A DNA stretch of 64,000 bases from Curtobacterium sp. 9128 (GTDB taxonomy: Bacteria > Actinomycetota > Actinomycetes > Actinomycetales > Microbacteriaceae). Under the pieces are notes generated by a model, which was not told the DNA's origin, did not search any database, and worked only from the letters and a program-made list of their open reading frames with translations. Position numbers and translations under genes: made by a program. The stretch spans positions 2,232,001-2,296,000 of the forward strand of contig NZ_LT576451.1 of NCBI RefSeq assembly GCF_900086645.1. Direction: 5' to 3'. Each line of letters opens with the position of its first letter. Positions within the stretch are counted from its first letter, which is position 1. Shown here one piece after another: positions 27,127 to 34,901 of the stretch.

Positions 27127-27930
27127 ATGACCACGACGATCGAGACCGCGTTCGCAGCCGACTGGCGTGCGTGGCACGACGCGCACGAGGCCGCTCGCGC
27201 CGACGAGCACGGCTTCCTTGCCGTCACGAGCATCCGCTGGCTGACGTGGACGCCCGAGCGCTTCGACGACGCCCCCGGCGTGTGGTCGACGAGTGAGGAC
27301 GGCCCCGTCGTGGCGCTCGCGGACGGGGAGTCGCTCGAGATCGACGGCGCCGTCGTCACGGGCACGTACCGGTTCGGGCCGCTCGCGGAGCGCTCGTCCA
27401 TCACCGTGGTGTGGCGCACCGACGACGAGACGACCGTCGTCGAGGTGGCCCGCCGTGGCGGCAGCGACATCGTCCGCCCGAGGCACCCGTCGAGCCCGAT
27501 CCGCACCGGGTACCGCGGCACACCGGCGTACGCACCGGACGAGCGCTTCGTCGTCGACGCCCGCTTCACCCCGTTCGACGAGCCACGCGAGGTCACGGTC
27601 GGCTCCGTCGTCGACGGACTCCAGCACGTGTACGCCGCACCGGGGACCCTGTCGTTCGACCTCGACGGGCCGCGGACGCTCCTGGCGTTCAACGGGCACG
27701 GCGACGGGTTGCACGTGCTGTTCACCGACCGGACGAGCGGCGTCACGACGTACGCGGCGAACCGGAGCCTCGACATCGACGCCCCTGATGCCGAGGGCCG
27801 CACCCGCATCGACTTCAACCGCGCGACGAACCTGCCGTGCGCCTACACGGCGCACGCCACCTGCCCGCTGCCACCGGCCGAGAACCGGCTCGACGTCGCG
27901 GTCGAGGCGGGCGAGCAGCTCCCGGCCTGA
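27127..27930 (+). CDS. DUF1684 domain-containing protein
   Basis: A 267-residue cytosolic protein. The DUF1684 hallmark lies at the C-terminus: TRIDFNRATNLPCAYTAHAT followed by CPLPPAENRLDV. A region with YAANRSLDIDAPDAEGR precedes it. The family is widespread and its function is not established. ATG 27127 lies 7 nt after TAGCGT (27114-27119), so the mRNA is likely leaderless. It ends at a hairpin shared with the convergent phosphatase gene. Confidence 0.88.
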   Translation: MTTTIETAFAADWRAWHDAHEAARADEHGFLAVTSIRWLTWTPERFDDAPGVWSTSEDGPVVALADGESLEIDGAVVTGTYRFGPLAERSSITVVWRTDDETTVVEVARRGGSDIVRPRHPSSPIRTGYRGTPAYAPDERFVVDARFTPFDEPREVTVGSVVDGLQHVYAAPGTLSFDLDGPRTLLAFNGHGDGLHVLFTDRTSGVTTYAANRSLDIDAPDAEGRTRIDFNRATNLPCAYTAHATCPLPPAENRLDVAVEAGEQLPA

Positions 27931-28046
27931 GCGGGTCGGCGGACACCTGAGTGGGTCTCCGGACACATCCGACCGGACCAGCACGCTGCCGGCAGGGCCG
28001 CGACCGTAGGCTCGCGACGTGGGCACGGGGGGAACCGACCACCGGT

Positions 28047-28090
28047 CGGACTGGAGGCGCGGGGCGGGCCGTGGGGGAGCCTCCAGTCCG
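28047..28090. terminator. Bidirectional hairpin (variant of the dispersed family)
   Basis: CGGACTGGAGGC at 28047-28058 pairs with GCCTCCAGTCCG at 28079-28090. It lies between the convergent ends of the DUF1684 gene (27930) and the histidine phosphatase gene (28105), so it can terminate both. It is the ACTGG variant of the dispersed GGACGGGAGGC arm. Confidence 0.75.
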
Positions 28091-28104
28091 GTGGGTGGGC
28101 ACCG

Positions 28105-28665
28105 TCAGGGCGTCACGCGCGTCCAGCCGGACGTCGCGCGCCACGCGCGCGGATCGAACGTGAAGACGCTGCCCATGCCCGGCTGGTCGAGGTCCCTGGT
28201 GATCGCCGCCCCCATGAGGTCCGCGAGGAGGAGCGCGCCGACCGCGCCGTGCGAGACGATCGTGACGTCGGCCCCGTCCGCGGTGTGCCCGCGGACGGCA
28301 TCGACGATGCGGGCCTGCGCGTCGACCGCGCGCTCCCATCCCCGGACCGACTCGGCGGGGCGGGCGAAGAAGGCGTCGACGACCAGTTCGAACTCCGACG
28401 GCGGCAGGTAGCCGGTCGCGCTCCGGTCGATCTCGCCGAGCAGCGGGTCGACCGTCGTGGCCCGGCCGACGGCCCGGGCGAGGAGGTCGGCGGTCTCGAG
28501 GGCCTTGCGCTCCTCGCTCGATACGATCCGTGCCGTGCCGGGACGCCAGGCGTGTCGGTGTGCAGCAGCGGCGCGGGCCCGGCCGGTGTCGGACAGGTGC
28601 CACGACTCGATCGGCGCAGCGGGATCGACGACGACCTCGGCGTGGGTCAGGAAGAACGAGGGCAT
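28105..28665 (-). CDS. Histidine phosphatase family protein
   Basis: A 186-residue phosphatase of the phosphoglycerate-mutase-like family. The N-terminal motif is FFLTHAEVVVDP, with the catalytic His but Thr in place of the usual Arg of the RHG triad. The second arginine motif VSSEERKALETA and the late VTIVSHGAVGALLLA (second His) are kept. This subgroup is common in actinobacteria and hydrolyses unknown phosphomonoesters. It lies 20 bp downstream of mgtC-like on the same strand and may share its transcript. Confidence 0.85.
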   Translation of the reverse strand: MPSFFLTHAEVVVDPAAPIESWHLSDTGRARAAAAHRHAWRPGTARIVSSEERKALETADLLARAVGRATTVDPLLGEIDRSATGYLPPSEFELVVDAFFARPAESVRGWERAVDAQARIVDAVRGHTADGADVTIVSHGAVGALLLADLMGAAITRDLDQPGMGSVFTFDPRAWRATSGWTRVTP

Positions 28666-28685
28666 CCGTCAATCATGGCAGCGGG

Positions 28686-29402
28686 TCACTCCAGGTCGTC
28701 GGCCGCGGTGGGGTCGACCGCGCGGACGCCGTCGACCTCGCCGAGCTGTGCGAGCAGCATGCCGGAGTCCCTCGGTCCGGTGACCTCCAGCCGGACCGAG
28801 GTCGTCTCGTCACGGTCGCTCTCCTGCTGGACGAGCCGGCCGACGTGCCAGCCGCTGGCGGTGACGAGCGTCAGGACCTTCGGCAGCACGCCTCGGCCCG
28901 AGTCGTACAGCACGTCGAGCGTCAACGACGACTCCGCTGAACGGGGGAGCGCGCGGATGAGTGCCGTGTAGCCGAACACCACCACGAAGTGCAGGGCGGT
29001 GACGACGAGGGCGAGCAGCCAGAGTCCGGTGCCGGCGGCCATGCCGATCGCCGCGGTCTCCCACACGGACGCCGCGGTGGTGAGCCCGCGGACGGCTCCA
29101 CGGCGCGTCAAGATCAGCCCGGCGCCGAGGAACCCGACGCCTGAGACGATCTGGGCCGCGACGCGCGACGGGTCGAGGACGACGTGGCCGGCGAGCAGGA
29201 CGTCGCTGAAGCCGTACTTGCTGACCAGCAGCATCAGGGCAGAGGCCGTGCCGACGATGGTCTGCGTGCGGATGCCCGCGCTCTTCGACCGGAGCTGCCG
29301 TTCGAGTCCGATGAGCGACGCGAGGGCGAACGCCAGCAGGACCTCGCCGATCTGCACCAGCCCCTGTCCGGCGAACGGCGCGGTCAGGTCGTGGATGGTC
29401 AT
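28686..29402 (-). CDS. MgtC/SapB family membrane protein
   Basis: A 238-residue protein. Residues 1-150 hold about five hydrophobic helices with the MgtC signature LIGLERQLRSKSAGIRTQTI and GVGFLGAGLIL. The cytoplasmic C-terminus (about 160-238) is an ACT-like regulatory domain (SLTLDVLYDSGRGVLPKVLT). MgtC proteins affect growth at low magnesium and interact with ATP synthase or transporters. The start is ATG 29402. Upstream in-frame sequence runs antisense into the acyl-CoA-dehydrogenase-like gene and is not used. Confidence 0.9.
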   Translation of the reverse strand: MTIHDLTAPFAGQGLVQIGEVLLAFALASLIGLERQLRSKSAGIRTQTIVGTASALMLLVSKYGFSDVLLAGHVVLDPSRVAAQIVSGVGFLGAGLILTRRGAVRGLTTAASVWETAAIGMAAGTGLWLLALVVTALHFVVVFGYTALIRALPRSAESSLTLDVLYDSGRGVLPKVLTLVTASGWHVGRLVQQESDRDETTSVRLEVTGPRDSGMLLAQLGEVDGVRAVDPTAADDLE

Positions 29403-29508
29403 CGCGTCGACGCTACGCCGCGACGAGGTGTGACGCCCGGTTTCGTCGCGTTGCACGAGGTTGCGGCAGCGCTGTCCGGCAGTGCGCGTCGTCGGTAGCG
29501 TGCGCCGC

Positions 29509-30780
29509 ATGTGCCCGAGTGAGATCCCAGCAGACGACCGGTACGACGAGCTCATCGCGCCGCTCCGGCCCGTGATCGAGCGGATCGGGCTCGACGCGTT
29601 CGAGCGGGAGCGTGACGAGCGCCTCGCGACGGAGCAGCTCGGGTGGCTCGTCGAGGCCGGGTTCGCGCGGTGGCGGACCCCGGAGGACTGGGGCGGCGTC
29701 GGGGCTCGGCTGTCCGACCTGTTCCGCGCCGTCGCCGAGATCGCCGAGGTGGACCCGAACCTGGCGCACGTGTGGCGGAACCACTTCTCGTTCGTCGAGG
29801 ACCGCGTGCACGCGGACGGTGGTGCCGCTGATCGGGACCTCGTCGCCCGGCTCGGTGGCGGCGAGGTCGTCGGGGGCGGCTGGAGCGAGACGCCGAACGC
29901 CACCGGGGAGCGCATCACCACGACCGCGCGCCGGGACCCGGACGGCGGCTGGCGGATCAGCGGCGCGAAGTTCTACTCGACGGGCAGCGTCTACGCCAGG
30001 TGGATCACGGTGATGGCGATCGACGAGGCGGGGGAGCAGGTCGTGGCGCTCGTCGACGCCGAGGACCCCGACGTGGTGGTCGGTGACGACTGGGACGGCT
30101 TCGGGCAGCGCATCACCGGCAGCGGCAGCGTGCGGTACACCGACGTGCACGTCCCGGACGAGCGCGTGCACCCGTTCGCCACGCGGTACCCGTACCAGGA
30201 GCAGTACTACCAGACCTTCATGCACGCGATCCTCGTCGGCATCGGGCGTGCGGCGCTCCGCGACGGTGTCGCCGCCCTGCGCGCCCGTGCCCGGGGACAC
30301 CACAACGGAACCGAGGCCCGCCCGACCCACGACCCGGAGCTCCTCGGTGTCGTCGGGACCGTCGCCGCGCGGGTGTACGCGGCGGATGCGGCGTTCGTCG
30401 CGAGCCTCCGGTCGATCGACGACACCGTCGACCGCCACGCCGAACTGCGCGCAACCGGGGCGGATCCGGCGGGGGACGAGACGCTGACGGGGCTCCTGGA
30501 GCGGAGCTGGATCACGGTCGCCCAGGCGCAGACCGTCGTGACCGACTCGGTGCTGGACGCGACGACCGTGGTGTTCGACGCCCTCGGGTCGTCGGGGACC
30601 TTCCGTGCGATCGGCCTGGACCGGCACTGGCGGAACGCCCGCACCCTGTCGTCGCACAACCCGCGCGTGCACAAGCGGCGGATCGTCGGCGACCACCTGG
30701 TGAACGGCGCGAGCCCGCTCGACCGCCGGGACCCGACGGCAGCCGCCGCCCCGTCCACCGCTGGCGCCACGTCCGCGTAA
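29509..30780 (+). CDS. Acyl-CoA-dehydrogenase-fold flavin monooxygenase (SfnB/DszC-like)
   Basis: A 423-residue flavoprotein of the acyl-CoA dehydrogenase fold. ATPEDWGGVGARLSDLFRAV-like entry is seen as RTPEDWGGVG near residue 56. WSETPNAT marks the flavin site, FYSTGSVYARWITV the middle barrel, and the C-terminal helices end with SSHNPRVHKRRIVGDHLV. The NPRVHKRR end and lack of the acyl-CoA dehydrogenase Glu region place it with DszC/SfnB-type monooxygenases that use FMNH2 or FADH2 and oxygen on sulfur or nitrogen compounds. TAGCGT lies 7 nt before ATG 29509 (leaderless). It opens the LLM-rich region. Confidence 0.85.
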   Translation: MCPSEIPADDRYDELIAPLRPVIERIGLDAFERERDERLATEQLGWLVEAGFARWRTPEDWGGVGARLSDLFRAVAEIAEVDPNLAHVWRNHFSFVEDRVHADGGAADRDLVARLGGGEVVGGGWSETPNATGERITTTARRDPDGGWRISGAKFYSTGSVYARWITVMAIDEAGEQVVALVDAEDPDVVVGDDWDGFGQRITGSGSVRYTDVHVPDERVHPFATRYPYQEQYYQTFMHAILVGIGRAALRDGVAALRARARGHHNGTEARPTHDPELLGVVGTVAARVYAADAAFVASLRSIDDTVDRHAELRATGADPAGDETLTGLLERSWITVAQAQTVVTDSVLDATTVVFDALGSSGTFRAIGLDRHWRNARTLSSHNPRVHKRRIVGDHLVNGASPLDRRDPTAAAAPSTAGATSA

Positions 30781-30948
30781 CGCCCGGTCGCGCTGTGACG
30801 GCCGAGGCGTAACGCCCCGTCATCCCGCGCAACGCGGTGACGCCCACGAGCAGCGCGCTCGTCGCGACCCGTACGGTCGTCCGCAACGGCCCGCCACCCG
30901 GCGCTGGGGAGGCGACGGTGGCGGGCCGCTCCCGATCCCGGAGGACAG

Positions 30949-31644
30949 ATGACGGACACCAGCACACGCGTCGCATCGCCGATCCGCGTGCCAGACCCCG
31001 ACCTCGCGACCGCGGTCCACGAGCCCGGAGGCATCGCCGGAATCGCGGACCGGATCCGGCGTACCGACGCGGACACGGTCGTCCTCGGTGCGGACCGCTT
31101 CGTCCAGGAACACGCCGACGGACCACGGGTCGACCCGACGTCGGCGGCGCTCGCCCTCGGCCGTGCGCTGCCGGCGCACCGGTTCCTGATCGCCGTCGCC
31201 CCGACACGGGACCACCCGTACAACGTCGCCCGTCGGGTGCTCTCCCTCGACCACGTGCTCGGCGGTCGCGTGGGGCTGCTCGTCGGTGCCCACGACCCCG
31301 GCGCGCACGATCCCGCTGCTGACGACGAACGCTCGCACGACCCCGCCGAGTTCGCACGGGTCGTCCGCGGTCTCTGGGCGACGTGGCCGTTCGACAGCAT
31401 CGTGGGGGACCGCTCGACCGGGGTGTTCGCGGACACCGACCGCGTGCGGCCGCTCGACCACGACGGCGGCCCCGGCGGATACCGCGTGCGTGGCCCGTTG
31501 ACCACGCCGTCACGTCCTGGTGGCTCACCCGTGCTCGCGGTTTGGGACGACGTGGACCTGCCGGACGCCGACCTGCGCCTCTCCGCCGCGACCCCCGTTC
31601 TGCCGGCCGACGCTGCGCAGCCCGGCCCGGCGACCACCGCATGA
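30949..31644 (+). CDS. Shortened luciferase-like (LLM) family protein
   Basis: A 231-residue protein that is only about half the length of the other LLM enzymes here. It keeps the central LLM block RFLIAVAPTRDHPYNVARRV followed by LSLDHVLGGRVGLLVG, and the EFARVVRGLWATW helix, but lacks most of the C-terminal barrel. The N-terminal strand (TVVLGADRFVQ) is also short. It overlaps the next, full-length LLM gene by 4 bp (ATGA). It may be a degenerate, regulatory or subunit version, analogous to a luciferase beta subunit. Confidence 0.75.
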   Translation: MTDTSTRVASPIRVPDPDLATAVHEPGGIAGIADRIRRTDADTVVLGADRFVQEHADGPRVDPTSAALALGRALPAHRFLIAVAPTRDHPYNVARRVLSLDHVLGGRVGLLVGAHDPGAHDPAADDERSHDPAEFARVVRGLWATWPFDSIVGDRSTGVFADTDRVRPLDHDGGPGGYRVRGPLTTPSRPGGSPVLAVWDDVDLPDADLRLSAATPVLPADAAQPGPATTA

Positions 31645-32915
31645 GCCGCGACGCCGACGCCGGCCTGGTCCTCGGCGTGAACCTGCAGGGCTTCGGGCAG
31701 CGACCGGCCGCATGGCGGACCCAGGACGTCGCGGCCACCGACCTCCTCACCGCGGCGTTCTGGGAGGACCTCGGGCGCACCGCCGAGCGAGGCCTCCTCG
31801 ACATGGTCTTCCTCGCCGACCACCCCGCCTGGAGCGACCCGAACGTCCGGGCGTACGGGCTGCTCGAGCCGTTCGTCGCCCTCGGGGTGATCGCCGGCGC
31901 GACGACGCACCTCGGGCTCGTCGGCACCGCGTCGACGACGTACAACGACCCGGTGGAGCTCGCCGAACGGACGCTGTCGCTCGACACCGTCTCCGGTGGA
32001 CGGGTCGGCTGGAACGCGGTGACGACGTACGACTCCTCGGTGTCCGCGAACTTCGGCGTCGCACGGAACCCCGATCGGCCGGAGCGCTACGCCCGCGCAG
32101 GGGAGTTCGTCGACCTCGTCCAGGCGTTGTGGGCCTCCGCCGCCACCGGGGCGACCGTGCACCACCGCGGCGAGTTCCTCACGCACGACGGTGTGCTCCG
32201 GGTCCCACCGTCGGCGCAGGGGCACCCGGTCGTCTTCCAAGCAGGGGGATCGCCGCACGGCCGCGACCTCGCCGCCCGGGTCGCCGAGGGCGTCTTCGCC
32301 GTCGAGCTCACCCCGGAGCCGGCCCGGGAGCACCTCCGCGCCGTGAAGCGCGCCGCCGCGACGTACGGCCGGCAGTCCTCCGACGTCACGGTCGTCCCCG
32401 GGCTCTCGCTCGTCCTCGGCAGCACCGAGGCCGAGGCCCGCGCCCGCTTCGACCACCTCGAGTCCCTGGCGCCGGACGGGTACGCACTCCGGGCGCTCGG
32501 GACCCACCTCGACGCCGACCTCAGCGGTCTCGACCCGGCGGCCCCCATTCCGTCGTCGATCCTCGACCGAGAGGTCGACCCCGTCACGTACGGCCCGTCG
32601 CTCGGCTACCACGAGACCGTCGTCCGCTGGGTCCGCGCGAACAACACGAGTCTCCGGGACGTCCTGCGGGGCTTCGGCGGGTACGGCGCGCGGATCGTCG
32701 TCGGCACACCGGAGCAGGCGGCGGACACAATCGAGGACTGGTACCGCACCGGCGCAGCGGACGGCGTCAACCTGATGATCGACGAGTTCCCCCGGGGGCT
32801 CGAGACCGTCGTGGACGAGCTCGTGCCGATCCTCCAGCGCCGCGGCGTGTTCCACCGCGAGTACGAGGACGTGACCTTGCGCGGCCGGCTGGCCGCGCGC
32901 CGTCACGCCGCGTGA
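31641..32915 (+). CDS. LLM class FMN-dependent monooxygenase (NtaA/SnaA/DszA type)
   Basis: A 424-residue TIM-barrel monooxygenase that uses reduced FMN and O2. Typical blocks: LGVNLQGFGQRPAAWR at the start, LDMVFLADHP, DTVSGGRVGWNAVTTYD, ERYARAGEFVDLVQALW, HHRGEFLTHDGVLRVP, GHPVVFQAGGSPHGRDLAA, and GTPEQAADTIEDWY near the end. ATG 31641 overlaps the shortened LLM gene. Relatives oxidise nitrilotriacetate, sulfones and thioethers. The transcript ends in a double hairpin at 32921-33013. Confidence 0.92.
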   Translation: MSRDADAGLVLGVNLQGFGQRPAAWRTQDVAATDLLTAAFWEDLGRTAERGLLDMVFLADHPAWSDPNVRAYGLLEPFVALGVIAGATTHLGLVGTASTTYNDPVELAERTLSLDTVSGGRVGWNAVTTYDSSVSANFGVARNPDRPERYARAGEFVDLVQALWASAATGATVHHRGEFLTHDGVLRVPPSAQGHPVVFQAGGSPHGRDLAARVAEGVFAVELTPEPAREHLRAVKRAAATYGRQSSDVTVVPGLSLVLGSTEAEARARFDHLESLAPDGYALRALGTHLDADLSGLDPAAPIPSSILDREVDPVTYGPSLGYHETVVRWVRANNTSLRDVLRGFGGYGARIVVGTPEQAADTIEDWYRTGAADGVNLMIDEFPRGLETVVDELVPILQRRGVFHREYEDVTLRGRLAARRHAA

Positions 32916-32920
32916 CCGCC

Positions 32921-33013
32921 GGACGGGAGGCGCGGGTCGGCCCCGCGCCGTGCCTCCCGTCCGCCTGCGCCGGACTGGAGGCGCGGGTCGGGCCCGCACC
33001 GTGCCTCCCGTCC
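32921..33013 (+). repeat. Two tandem hairpins of the GGACGGGAGGC family
   Basis: Hairpin A (32921-32962) runs from GGACGGGAGGCGCGGG to GCCTCCCGTCC. Hairpin B (32972-33013) runs from GGACTGGAGGCGCGGG to GCCTCCCGTCC. They lie just after the LLM stop codon at 32915 and probably act as a double terminator. Both arms match the copies at 9.0, 14.9 and 44.3 kb. Confidence 0.8.
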
Positions 33014-33020
33014 GCCTGTC

Positions 33021-33160
33021 GTTGCGTCTGCAACCGGCGACAGAGTCGCTGTCGTACGACAGCGACCCTGTCGGTGGGCCGCGGGTGCAACTGTTGCAGG
33101 CGCGCAGGAGCGACAAGACCGATGTCGTACGACAGCGGCGCTGTCGTTCCGAGTCGGGCC
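33021..33160. repeat. Palindromic element copy 1 (core GTCGTACGAC twice)
   Basis: A ~140-bp element with two palindromes centred at 33055 and 33128, each with the core GTCGTACGAC. The first spans 33038-33073 with one mismatched pair. GTTGCGTCTGCAA precedes it, TTGCAGG lies between the palindromes, and GTTCCGAGTCGGGCC follows. The same arrangement recurs at 44363-44500. The rest of the interval to 33309 is GC-rich simple sequence without a gene. Confidence 0.8.
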
Positions 33161-33322
33161 CGCCGCCCGCCCGCCCCCGCCCCCGCCGCCCCGCCCCGCC
33201 CCGCCCCGCCGCGTGACGCCGCGTGACGCGCGCCCCGCCGGCCGACGTCACGTGACGAAACCCCCGGTCACGGACCGCAACACCCGTCGCTGAACGGCGC
33301 GAGCCGCCATAGCGTCGCAGCC

Positions 33323-33676
33323 ATGACCGACTTCCTCGACCGCGAGCACGACAAGACCTACACCGCCGTCTACAAGCGTGAGACGCCCGACATCCTCGCC
33401 GCGTTCGCGCAGTTCGACGGTGCCGTGTTCCAGGCAGAGGACCGGGCGATCCCGCTGAAGTTCCGCGAGCTCATCGCCGTCGCGGTCGGCATCACCACGC
33501 AGTGCGTCTACTGCATCGACGCGCACTCGCAGCGCGCCGTGCAGGCCGGCGCGACCGAGGCCGAACTCGCCGAGGCCGCATGGGTCGCGACCGCGATCCG
33601 CGCCGGCGGCGGTTTCGCCCACGGCCGCCTCGGCTTCAAGTTCGGATCCGAAGCGTCCCCCGCACACACCCACTGA
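33323..33676 (+). CDS. Carboxymuconolactone decarboxylase / AhpD-like family protein
   Basis: A 117-residue all-helical protein. The redox motif is QCVYCIDAHSQRAV (CxxC with downstream His) at about residues 57-70, as in AhpD and other CMD-family disulfide reductases. The family reduces peroxide- or disulfide-type partners, or in other members decarboxylates. TAGCGT lies 7 nt before ATG 33323 (leaderless). It is 13 bp upstream of the LLM operon and probably its first gene, perhaps protecting against peroxide released by uncoupled flavin enzymes. Confidence 0.9.
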   Translation: MTDFLDREHDKTYTAVYKRETPDILAAFAQFDGAVFQAEDRAIPLKFRELIAVAVGITTQCVYCIDAHSQRAVQAGATEAELAEAAWVATAIRAGGGFAHGRLGFKFGSEASPAHTH

Positions 33677-33689
33677 GACGGAGCCCACC

Positions 33690-34901
33690 GTGCCCGATCG
33701 CATCACCCTCGTCACCGCGCTGCAGGGTGCCGGGTGGCACCCTGCCGCCTGGCGTGCCGCCGACTCCGACGCGGAGCGGCTCACCTCGCTCCGGCACTGG
33801 CGTGACGTCGTCGTCGAGCAGGACCGGCTCGGCGTGGACGCCGTGACCATCGAGGACTCGTTCACCGCAGGACCCGAGCGGGATGGCGACCTGGACACGA
33901 CCACCGTCGTCGGCCGCCTGGACGCCCTGCTGATCGCCGCCGCCGTCGCTCCCGCCACCCGGCAGATCGGCCTGGTACCGACCGTGAGCGTCACGCACAC
34001 CGAGCCGTTCCACGTCGCGACCAGCCTGCAGACACTCGACCACGTGTCGCTCGGACGTGCCGGCTGGCGGCTCCAGGTGAGCTCGACGGCGCGGGAGGCT
34101 GCACTCTTCGGGCGCAGGACCCTGCCGGCCACGCCGGACGACGCCACCGTCGCGGAGCTCTTCGCCGAGGCGCGCGAGGTGGCCGAGGTCGTCGACCGCC
34201 TCTGGGACAGCTGGGACGACGACGCGATCATCCGCGACGTGACGACCGGGCGGTTCATCGACCGGGACCGGATCCACAACGCGGAGTTCGTGGGGGAGCA
34301 CGTCTCGGTGCACGGGGCGTCGATCGTCCCGCGGTCACCGCAGGGCCGGCCGCCGGTCTTCGCGCTGGCCCACCGGTCCGACGCGGCCGCGCTGGCCGTG
34401 GACGTCGCGGACGTCGTGCTGGTCACGCCCGGCTTCGACGGACGGGAGGACCGGGAACTGCTCGCCGAGGTCCGTCACCTCGAACAGGTGGCCGGGTCCA
34501 CCGCCCCGCGCCCGGTCCTCGCGGACCTCGCGGTGCTCATCGGCTCGTCGTCGGCTGCCGCCGCCGACGAACTCGCCGCCCTCGACGACCTGGCCGGGAC
34601 CCCGTACGTCTCGGACACGTCGGTGCTGGCGACCACGGTCCCGGACCTGGTCTCGCGGATCGCCGGGCTGCGCGAACTCGGCTACGCCGGGGTGCGGCTC
34701 CGCCCGTTGCGCATCCCGACGGACAGCACCGCGATCGCCCGGCAGCTCGTCCCGGCGCTCGTCACGGCCGGACTCCGGGCCGACGTCGCCTCCCGACCGG
34801 CGGTCGACCTGCGCACCCGGCTCGGGATCGCCCCGGCCGTCAGCCGTCACAGCGGGGTCCGCACGTCCCGCACGCTCAGCACCGAAGGGGTCTCCGCATG
34901 A
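33690..34901 (+). CDS. LLM class flavin-dependent oxidoreductase (divergent NtaA-like)
   Basis: A 403-residue luciferase-like protein. It has the NtaA-type head LVTALQGAGWHPAAWRA, LDHVSLGRAGWRLQVS in the position of the LDxxSxGRxGWN block, and IVPRSPQGRPPVFALAH before the C-terminal barrel. The canonical WN of the GWN motif is WR here, and the phosphate-site glycines are partly changed, so FMN binding may differ. It overlaps the next gene by 4 bp. It belongs to the eight-gene coupled series. Confidence 0.85.
   Translation: MPDRITLVTALQGAGWHPAAWRAADSDAERLTSLRHWRDVVVEQDRLGVDAVTIEDSFTAGPERDGDLDTTTVVGRLDALLIAAAVAPATRQIGLVPTVSVTHTEPFHVATSLQTLDHVSLGRAGWRLQVSSTAREAALFGRRTLPATPDDATVAELFAEAREVAEVVDRLWDSWDDDAIIRDVTTGRFIDRDRIHNAEFVGEHVSVHGASIVPRSPQGRPPVFALAHRSDAAALAVDVADVVLVTPGFDGREDRELLAEVRHLEQVAGSTAPRPVLADLAVLIGSSSAAAADELAALDDLAGTPYVSDTSVLATTVPDLVSRIAGLRELGYAGVRLRPLRIPTDSTAIARQLVPALVTAGLRADVASRPAVDLRTRLGIAPAVSRHSGVRTSRTLSTEGVSA

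Noticed and set aside
26047-28026. Long minus-strand frame opposite the SDR and DUF1684 genes
   Set aside because: Antisense shadow; both plus-strand genes have family signatures.
30207-33251. Very long minus-strand open frame opposite the acyl-CoA-dehydrogenase-like and LLM genes
   Set aside because: It is Arg/Gly/Pro rich without domains and lies fully antisense to well-supported genes. Such frames arise from high third-position GC.
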